Part shown: in pieces, positions 13,939 to 18,582 of the stretch
Layout: every line of letters begins with the position of its first letter
How positions within the stretch are numbered: position 1 is the stretch's first letter
Translations under genes and position numbers: made by a program
NCBI GenBank assembly: GCA_007376295.1
Contig: VMGB01000005.1
Span: forward strand, 1 to 22,835
Length of the DNA stretch: 22,835 nucleotides
Origin: Parcubacteria group bacterium Gr01-1014_13
GTDB lineage: Bacteria > Patescibacteria > ABY1 > Magasanikbacterales > GWA2-37-8
Reading direction: 5' to 3'
The notes under the pieces: model-generated
Told to the model about the DNA's origin: nothing
Databases searched by the model: none
What the model saw: only the letters and a program-made list of their open reading frames with translations

Positions 13939-14445
13939 ATGAAAAAAATATTTTTAACAGCGGTTATGATCTTGGCGTTATCAGCGCCACTGTTTGCTTC
14001 GGCACAGGGCCTAAAAGATGCTGGAAAACTTTTGGATCAAGCGGCTAATACTAGTAAAACAGGACTTTCTGGTGATTTGTCTGGTACCATCGCCTCGGTA
14101 ATAAAAGCTGTGCTGGCTTTAGTTGGCACTGTATTTTTGGTACTCACTATTTATGCCGGTGTTTTGTGGATGACTGCTTCTGGTAATGAAGAACAAGTTA
14201 CTAAAGCCGTGGGCATAATCAAAGCCTCAGTAATTGGCTTGATAATTATTATGTCCGCTTATGCAATCACTTATTTTGTTACTAGCAAATTGGGAGAAGT
14301 GGCTGGCACTCCACAAACTGGACAGCCAGGTGTTAAGGGATGTTGTCCTACATCAGACTATAGCGGTTGTGAAGGAGGTAGATTTCAATCTGATTGTCCT
14401 AATCTATGGTACGCGGGGTCTTGTACAGCAGACTGTAAACCGTAA
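13939..14445 (+). CDS. T4SS-pilin-like protein with Cys-rich tail, paralogue 6
   Basis: A 168-residue protein: signal peptide (~1-22, ending LFASAQ), short mature N-terminus, helix 1 (SVIKAVLALVGTVFLVLTIY), loop AGVLWMTASGNEEQVTKAVGI, helix 2 (ASVIGLIIIMSAYAITYFVT). It ends in a tail of about 45 residues with seven Cys (GCCPTSDYSGC, SDCPNLWYAGSC, ADCKP). The core is close to paralogue 7, with the same VLWMTAxGNEEQVTKA stretch, so the two probably come from a recent duplication with tail gain or loss. It starts 19 bases after paralogue 5 and lacks a Shine-Dalgarno. With C-out topology the tail would be exposed on the surface. Confidence 0.78.
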   Translation: MKKIFLTAVMILALSAPLFASAQGLKDAGKLLDQAANTSKTGLSGDLSGTIASVIKAVLALVGTVFLVLTIYAGVLWMTASGNEEQVTKAVGIIKASVIGLIIIMSAYAITYFVTSKLGEVAGTPQTGQPGVKGCCPTSDYSGCEGGRFQSDCPNLWYAGSCTADCKP

Positions 14446-14451
14446 TATTTT

Positions 14452-14826
14452 ATGTTAAAAAAATACCTTATTTTTTCTTTATTAGCGTTTAATCTGTTGT
14501 TGGTCCCAGCCGTTCCGACATACGTTGGAGCGCAAGATCTTTCTCAAGAAATCGCCCAGAAAAGCGGTTATGGTTCGGCTACTGCCAACACTTTATCGGA
14601 AACAGTAGGAAAAATTATAAAAGTAGTTTTAGGATTTTTGGGAGTTATATTTTTAGCTCTGACTGTTTATGCGGGCGTGCTTTGGATGACAGCCGGTGGT
14701 AATGAAGAGCAGGTAACAAAAGCAATGGGGATTATAAAAACTTCAGTTATTGGTTTGATTATTATCGTTGCGGCCTATAGCATTACTTACTTTGTGTTGA
14801 CGAATGTTTTTGCCTTAACTTCTTAA
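14452..14826 (+). CDS. T4SS-pilin-like protein, paralogue 7
   Basis: A 124-residue minimal pilin: signal peptide (~1-28, ending TYVGAQ), mature N-terminus SQEIAQKSGYGSATANTLSE, helix 1 (IIKVVLGFLGVIFLALTVY), loop AGVLWMTAGGNEEQVTKAMGI, helix 2 (TSVIGLIIIVAAYSITYFVL), and a short end NVFALTS without Cys. With paralogue 4 it is one of the two tail-less members in the array and could be an alternative major subunit, though it lacks a strong ribosome site. It starts six bases after paralogue 6 and is followed three bases later by paralogue 8, a tight gene order that implies one transcript. Confidence 0.78.
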   Translation: MLKKYLIFSLLAFNLLLVPAVPTYVGAQDLSQEIAQKSGYGSATANTLSETVGKIIKVVLGFLGVIFLALTVYAGVLWMTAGGNEEQVTKAMGIIKTSVIGLIIIVAAYSITYFVLTNVFALTS

Positions 14827-14829
14827 ATT

Positions 14830-15321
14830 ATGCGAAAAATAAGTTTTACAATTTTCTTCATAACTCTACTATCTCTACTTTTTTTAGGCAGCTATGTTTT
14901 GGCTGCTCCTTCGTCCAATTCTCAGGAAGCTCTAAATCAATTTAATGCAGCTGCCGGAGCAAGCGGCGCCAATATTGCCGGTTCCGGTCCAACCGATCCT
15001 CGGATTATTATAGCTGTAATTATCCGGGCATCTTTGGCGTTTATGGGAATATTTTTTGTTGTTTTGATTATGTATGCCGGCTTTTTGTGGATGACTGCCG
15101 GTGGCGAAGAAGACAAGGTAAGCAGAGCAAAAAAATTAATATCCAATGGGGTGATTGGTTTGGCAATAATTATGACCGCTTACTCTATCACTTATTTTGT
15201 ATTCAGAACAATTCTGGGTTCTGCGGCATCTTATGGTAACCCCTTCGGTTATGGAAGCACTTCTAACGTTACTAATTACGGTCCTGACCCGTCCAATTAC
15301 GAATGGTATACAGGGCAGTAG
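14830..15321 (+). CDS. T4SS-pilin-like protein, paralogue 8
   Basis: A 163-residue protein: signal peptide (~1-25, ending SYVLAA), exported segment SNSQEALNQFNAAAGASG, helix 1 (VIIRASLAFMGIFFVVLIMY), loop AGFLWMTAGGEEDKVSRAKKL, helix 2 (NGVIGLAIIMTAYSITYFVF). Its C-terminal tail of about 40 residues is rich in Tyr, Asn, Gly and Ser (SYGNPFGYGSTSNVTNYG, NYEWYTGQ) rather than Cys. Aromatic-rich tails like this could serve in subunit contact or adhesion, which is only a guess. It is the last gene of the array. A terminator lies 32 bases after its stop, inside the converging gene. Confidence 0.78.
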   Translation: MRKISFTIFFITLLSLLFLGSYVLAAPSSNSQEALNQFNAAAGASGANIAGSGPTDPRIIIAVIIRASLAFMGIFFVVLIMYAGFLWMTAGGEEDKVSRAKKLISNGVIGLAIIMTAYSITYFVFRTILGSAASYGNPFGYGSTSNVTNYGPDPSNYEWYTGQ

Positions 15322-15325
15322 AGTG

Positions 15326-16408
15326 TTAATCCGTCAAAATTTTTTTCAAAATAATCTCACTCGCATTCGGGTGAGATTTTTTTTGAATAATATCCGGATT
15401 TAATAGCAGGAGTTTAATTTTTTTAGCCAAATCATCGTTTGAATCTGCTTTTAAGCAGTAATTATTTTTTTCCAGATAAGCCGTGTTGTAGTCTTCTTGT
15501 CCGGGAATGGGATTTACAACCACAAGAGGCTTTTGCAGATAAATTACTTCAGAAATTGTTAGCCCGCCAGCTTTGCTGACTATAATGTCGGCAACCCTCA
15601 TCCAGTCATCAATGCGGGGGGTGGCTTTTATAATAATAAAATTTTTCTGACCGGAACTTTTTATTTTTTCCAGCTCGTTAAAGTTTTTCTTGTTATTTTT
15701 TCCAGAAATGGCCACCACATTTACATTTTTATTATATGAAAAGATGGTGTTTATCGCTTCTTTCACATCAATTTCTCCACAGGCTATCGGCATAATCAAA
15801 ATTATCGGCCAATCATTATTTATGTTTAACTCCTTCTTCAAATTGGCTGTATCTTTGGGAGTAAAAAAACGCGGGTGCAGCGGTATGCCGCTGACTACGC
15901 TTGGTAAACCCAGGTTTTTCAGTTCGTTTCTTGTTTCTTCAGAGGCAACAAAGAAGTTTCTTACATTGGGAGATAGCCATACCTGGTGAGCGTGGTAATC
16001 CGTGATTAAAGTGTCTATGGGAGTAGGGAAGTTTTTTGGTAAAATTAATTGAGGAGTAAATTGAGTGGAAAGAATATAGTCGGGTTGGTAGTCCTCTATT
16101 TTTTTGAAAAACATTTTAGCGCCAAATTTAAAAAAAGGACGCAAGACCCCTAAGATTTTTTGTACAAAAACTTTATCGGTAAGAAAGTATAGAAGTTTGA
16201 ATGCTTTCGGGGTGTGTTTGATTAGCACGTTATAAGAAGAAACCGAAAAGGTGCGGGCAAACCCTGAAAGATAGTCTGCCAGATCAATGTGCTGTACCTG
16301 AATTTCAGGGTACATTTTTTGACAGGACAGACGCAATGCTTCGCCCGCACGGAAATGTCCGGATCCAGTGGAGCATGAAACAATAAGGAGTTTTTCTTTT
16401 TTGGACAT
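15326..16408 (-). CDS. MGDG-synthase/UgtP-like glycolipid glycosyltransferase (GT28 fold)
   Basis: A 360-residue GT-B enzyme. The N-terminal MGDG-synthase domain begins LIVSCSTGSGHFRAGEALRL, with the GSGH loop (GGGH in many relatives), followed by the HIDLADYL region. The C-terminal half has the GT28 donor-binding segment ADIIVSKAGGLTISEVIYLQ and PLVVVNPIPGQEDYNTAYLE. It should transfer a hexose from UDP-sugar to diacylglycerol or a similar lipid at the inner membrane face, with UDP-glucose possibly from GalU at 8620. The start at 16408 is used since the longer frame to 16453 would run through tRNA-His. It starts four bases after the encoded CCA of that tRNA, so the two probably share a transcript. 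Its last codons contain the terminator of the opposing pilin operon. Acceptor and sugar are not known. Confidence 0.85.
   Translation of the reverse strand: MSKKEKLLIVSCSTGSGHFRAGEALRLSCQKMYPEIQVQHIDLADYLSGFARTFSVSSYNVLIKHTPKAFKLLYFLTDKVFVQKILGVLRPFFKFGAKMFFKKIEDYQPDYILSTQFTPQLILPKNFPTPIDTLITDYHAHQVWLSPNVRNFFVASEETRNELKNLGLPSVVSGIPLHPRFFTPKDTANLKKELNINNDWPIILIMPIACGEIDVKEAINTIFSYNKNVNVVAISGKNNKKNFNELEKIKSSGQKNFIIIKATPRIDDWMRVADIIVSKAGGLTISEVIYLQKPLVVVNPIPGQEDYNTAYLEKNNYCLKADSNDDLAKKIKLLLLNPDIIQKKSHPNASEIILKKILTD
15353..15384 (+). terminator. Terminator of the pilin operon, inside the opposing CDS
   Basis: AATCTCAC (15353-15360) pairs with GTGAGATT (15371-15378), then six T's. On the other strand the same bases encode SHPNASEI near the end of the glycosyltransferase. 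Confidence 0.82.
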
Positions 16409-16411
16409 ATT

Positions 16412-16487
16412 TGGGGTGTCTAACCGGATTTGAACCGGTGCTGCGAGATCCACAATCTCGCGTGCTAACCACTACACTATAGACACC
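16412..16487 (-). tRNA. tRNA-His (anticodon GUG)
   Basis: On the minus strand the anticodon stem CGAGA/TCTCG encloses loop TTGTGGA, giving GUG. The acceptor GTGTCTA/TAGACAC is preceded by G-1 (16487), which faces C73, the histidine identity pair. The T arm is ACCGG-TTCAAAT-CCGGT. C73 is followed by CCA (16414-16412), encoded here but not in the other three tRNAs. A LAGLIDADG gene stops four bases upstream and the glycosyltransferase starts four bases downstream. Confidence 0.95.
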
Positions 16488-16491
16488 ATAT

Positions 16492-16935
16492 CTAATTTTT
16501 GATTACCACTCTTCTGGCATACCCCCAATCAATTTTTAATTTTGATCCTATTTGTCTGTAAGTTAATCCGGCACTTCTTAGTTTTTTTGCTGAATCAATT
16601 ATTTTTAGTCGTTTTATTTTTTTCTTTTTGTATGCCTTTAATATTTGTTGTAATTCAGGTATAGCGCTTTTGATCAGGCTTTGTTTTACAATACAAAATT
16701 TTTTTATACCTGAAATAAATTTATATACCTCTTCCTGTTTGGCGATGTAGTATACCCAACTTTCTTTCCAATGGTCCTTTCTCTTTGTAACCTTTATAAT
16801 ATAACCAAATGTAACAAAATCTTTTATTTTTTCCAAGACTTCTTTGTTAGTTTGGGGTATGGTAATTCTAAAGCCATGTCTATTTTTAGAGACAGACCCT
16901 TCGCCATCAAAAAATCCTGCAATATATAACCACAT
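16492..16935 (-). CDS. Free-standing LAGLIDADG homing-type endonuclease
   Basis: A 147-residue protein beginning MWLYIAGFFDGEGSVSK, which is the LAGLIDADG helix with its acidic catalytic residue. Typical beta strands (GFRITIPQTNKEVLEKIKDF, VTFGYIIKVTKRKDHW, SWVYYIAKQEEVYKFI) follow, then a basic helix (AYKKKKIKRLKII) and a C-terminal helix-turn-helix (AKKLRSAGLTYRQIGSKLKI). One LAGLIDADG motif means it should work as a dimer. It lies between tRNA-Arg and tRNA-His, all on the minus strand, and stops four bases before tRNA-His. It has its own nearly leaderless promoter, which may also read tRNA-His and the glycosyltransferase. No intron is present in either tRNA. It parallels the HNH-tRNA-Leu pair at 4999-5559. 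Target and activity are unknown. Confidence 0.87.
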   Translation of the reverse strand: MWLYIAGFFDGEGSVSKNRHGFRITIPQTNKEVLEKIKDFVTFGYIIKVTKRKDHWKESWVYYIAKQEEVYKFISGIKKFCIVKQSLIKSAIPELQQILKAYKKKKIKRLKIIDSAKKLRSAGLTYRQIGSKLKIDWGYARRVVIKN

Positions 16936-16943
16936 AATTAATA

Positions 16944-16972
16944 ATTATACCAGAGTGTGGTTACTATTGCAA
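16944..16972 (-). promoter_or_regulatory. Promoter of the LAGLIDADG gene
   Basis: On the minus strand, TTGCAA (16972-16967), 17 bases ending TGG, then TATAAT (16949-16944). The start site is predicted one or two bases before the ATG. The layout is almost the same as that of the HNH gene promoter. Confidence 0.65.
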
Positions 16973-17009
16973 GTGTAAACGGATTTTTATGCCACATTTA
17001 TGTAGCTTG

Positions 17010-17081
17010 TGACCCCAGTAGGAATCGAACCTACACATCCAGCTTAGAAGGCTAGTGTCCTATCCATTAAACGATGGAGTC
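17010..17081 (-). tRNA. tRNA-Arg (anticodon UCU)
   Basis: On the minus strand, acceptor GACTCCA with TGGGGTC, discriminator A at 17010. The anticodon stem CTAGC/GCTGG encloses loop CTTCTAA, giving UCU. The T arm is GTAGG-TTCGATT-CCTAC. CCA is not encoded. Confidence 0.94.
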
Positions 17082-17098
17082 GTCGAGACAGCACGAAT

Positions 17099-17127
17099 AG
17101 TATATCTTATTTTTACAGATTAATCAA
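17099..17127 (-). promoter_or_regulatory. Promoter of tRNA-Arg
   Basis: On the minus strand, TTGATT (17127-17122), 17 bases, TATACT (17104-17099), predicting a start about 11 bases before the tRNA. It overlaps the oppositely directed promoter of the gene at 17162. Confidence 0.65.
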
Positions 17128-17140
17128 GATGTGGTAGTAT
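17112..17140 (+). promoter_or_regulatory. Promoter of the orphan pilin paralogue
   Basis: TTTACA (17112-17117), 17 bases ending TGG, TAGTAT (17135-17140), with a start near 17147 and a leader of about 15 bases. Confidence 0.55.
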
Positions 17141-17161
17141 ATTAATATATTATCACAAATT

Positions 17162-17434
17162 ATGATAGATGCCACTGCTAAAAAAGCCCAATATGGCACC
17201 GGTACCGATATTTATAGCACTATCAGCATCATTGTCGGCGTAGGATTATCTTTGGCTGGTTTGGTGTTTTTGGGTATTATGCTTTGGGCAGGGTTGCGCT
17301 GGATGACTGCCCGCGGCAATGAAGAAATGATTGCCAAGGCTAAAAGCGCTATATTTGCAGCAATTATTGGGTTTATACTAGTCGTAGTCTCTTACGGCGT
17401 ATCTGCCTTTATTTTCAGCAGATTGATAAAATAA
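17162..17434 (+). CDS. Orphan T4SS-pilin-like two-helix protein without signal peptide, paralogue 9
   Basis: A 90-residue protein with the same core as the array: helix 1 (IIVGVGLSLAGLVFLGIML), loop WAGLRWMTARGNEEMIAKAK, helix 2 (AAIIGFILVVVSYGVSAFIF) and a stop six residues later. It lacks the cleavable signal peptide present in all eight array members. Only about 22 polar residues (MIDATAKKAQYGTGTDIYST) come before helix 1. It stands alone, about 1.8 kb from the array, between tRNA-Arg and rpsO, with its own promoter. It could be a membrane anchor or regulator of the pilus, or a separate small membrane protein of the same fold. The family relation is seen directly in the WMTAxGNEE loop. Confidence 0.75.
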   Translation: MIDATAKKAQYGTGTDIYSTISIIVGVGLSLAGLVFLGIMLWAGLRWMTARGNEEMIAKAKSAIFAAIIGFILVVVSYGVSAFIFSRLIK

Positions 17435-17463
17435 ACAATATAAAGATTAAATCCACTGTTCTA

Positions 17464-17492
17464 TTGACATTTTTACCATTTTAAGCTATTCT
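17464..17492 (+). promoter_or_regulatory. Promoter of the rpsO-NYN-pnp operon
   Basis: TTGACA (17464-17469), 17 bases, TATTCT (17487-17492). A full -35 and a fair -10, predicting a start near 17499 and a leader of about 78 bases. Confidence 0.7.
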
Positions 17493-17498
17493 TATTTA

Positions 17499-17576
17499 CA
17501 TATTCACAAACCCCGTTAGCGGGGGCGGACTGCCAAAAGCATACTCTTGGCTAGCTCGTTAAAACAATAACCTTGT
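17499..17576 (+). promoter_or_regulatory. Structured leader of rpsO (candidate S15 autoregulatory element)
   Basis: Two potential hairpins, CCCCG-TTAG-CGGGG (17511-17523) and GCCAA..TTGGC (about 17532-17551), lie between the predicted start site and the S15 start codon. S15 represses its own mRNA through leader structures in several phyla, each with a different fold. This leader is a candidate by position only. Confidence 0.4.
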
Positions 17577-17942
17577 ATGTTAGACAAAAAAAAGAAACAG
17601 GCGTTGATCAAGAAATTTCAGACACATGCCGGCGATACCGGTTCAAATGAAGTTCAGATCGCCATTTTAGTGGCAGAAATCGAAGAGTTGGCGGAACATC
17701 TAAAAGGCCATCCTAAAGACCACTCATCTCGTCGCGGGTTGCTACGCAAAGTAAGTAGCCGCAGAAATTTAATGCGTTATTTAAAAAAAGAAAATCCAGA
17801 AAGCTACGAACAATTGGTTAAAAAATTAAAAATTAAACCAGCCAAAGTTATTGCAAAACCTGATGGCACCACTGTTGAAGTAGAAGAAGAGTTGGCTGAA
17901 GAGATAGAATTAATGGGAAGTAAACATGAATCTACAAATTAA
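17577..17942 (+). CDS. rpsO: 30S ribosomal protein S15, with C-terminal extension
   Basis: Binds 16S rRNA (helices 20-22) early in assembly of the 30S platform. The S15 core is clear: ALIKKFQTHAGDTGSNEVQI, AEIEELAEHLKGHPKDHSSR, RGLLRKVSSRRNLMRYLKK and ENPESYEQLVKKLKIK, filling residues 1 to about 85. The family is normally close to 89 residues. This one has 121, with an added acidic tail of about 32 residues (AKVIAKPDGTTVEVEEELAE onward), whose role is unknown. The gene starts with ATG at 17577 behind a structured leader. Its stop overlaps the start of the NYN gene by 17 bases, so translation of the two may be coupled. pnp follows as in many bacteria. Confidence 0.95.
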   Translation: MLDKKKKQALIKKFQTHAGDTGSNEVQIAILVAEIEELAEHLKGHPKDHSSRRGLLRKVSSRRNLMRYLKKENPESYEQLVKKLKIKPAKVIAKPDGTTVEVEEELAEEIELMGSKHESTN

Positions 17943-18498
17943 AAAAAGAAATCCTCTTAAACACCCCGACCAAAGAGTAGGGGTGTTTATTGATGTGCAA
18001 AATATGTACTACAGCGCCAAAAATTTATTTGGTGCTAAAGTAAATTTTGGCAACATCGTAAAAGAGGCAACCGCTGGCAGAAAATTAATCCGAGCAATTG
18101 CTTATGTTGTCAGTACTGAAAGTAAAGAAGAGCAGCCGTTTTTCGACGCTCTATATAATTTAGGCATAGAAACAAAAGATAAGCCGCTACAGATATTTTT
18201 GGGCGGAGAAAAAAAAGCAGACTGGGATGTTGGTTTGGCTGTAGATGCCATTCGTTTTTCCCCAAGTTTAGATGCGATAGTTTTAGTAAGCGGAGATGGA
18301 GACTATGTTCCTTTGGTTGATTATTTAAGAGGCCAAGGTAAGCAAGTAGAAGTGGTAGCTTTTGGCGGAACTACTTCTAGTAAATTAATAGAAGAAGCCG
18401 ATGATTTTATTGATTTAAGTCAGGATAAAGCAAAGTTTTTAATAACAGACAAAAGATATAGCGCCAAAAGACCGGCATTTCCACCAAAAAATAAATAA
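17926..18498 (+). CDS. NYN-domain (LabA/DUF88-like) putative RNase
   Basis: A 190-residue protein with a PIN-like NYN nuclease fold. Acidic catalytic candidates are D23 in VGVFIDVQNMYY, D99 and D101 in KKADWDVGLAVDAI, and D124 and D126 in VLVSGDGDYVPLVDYL, followed by GKQVEVVAFGGTTSSKLIEEADDFIDL. These cluster as the metal-binding site of the family, which cuts or trims RNA. A short basic start and a basic end (KRYSAKRPAFPPKNK) could bind RNA. The gene lies between rpsO and pnp, overlaps rpsO by 17 bases and shares the transcript. That context supports a role in RNA processing or decay with PNPase. The domain is firm. The substrate is unknown. Confidence 0.87.
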   Translation: MNLQIKKRNPLKHPDQRVGVFIDVQNMYYSAKNLFGAKVNFGNIVKEATAGRKLIRAIAYVVSTESKEEQPFFDALYNLGIETKDKPLQIFLGGEKKADWDVGLAVDAIRFSPSLDAIVLVSGDGDYVPLVDYLRGQGKQVEVVAFGGTTSSKLIEEADDFIDLSQDKAKFLITDKRYSAKRPAFPPKNK

Positions 18499-18516
18499 TT
18501 AATTAAAAGAAGCTGG

Positions 18517-18557
18517 TTTGAGGACACATAGACCATATCTGGTCTGTAGCTCTCAAA
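18517..18557 (+). promoter_or_regulatory. Hairpin in the pnp leader
   Basis: TTTGAG (18517-18522) pairs with CTCAAA (18552-18557), enclosing AGACCA-TATC-TGGTCT (18530-18545). In Escherichia coli a hairpin at this place is cut by RNase III and degraded by PNPase to autoregulate pnp. An equivalent role here is inferred. Confidence 0.45.
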
Positions 18558-18582
18558 TCATCTTCGGAAAGTACAATATAGT

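Noticed and set aside
16409..16453. 15-residue extension of the glycosyltransferase
   Set aside because: It runs through tRNA-His, while MSKKEKLLIV at 16408 is a natural start of the Rossmann fold.
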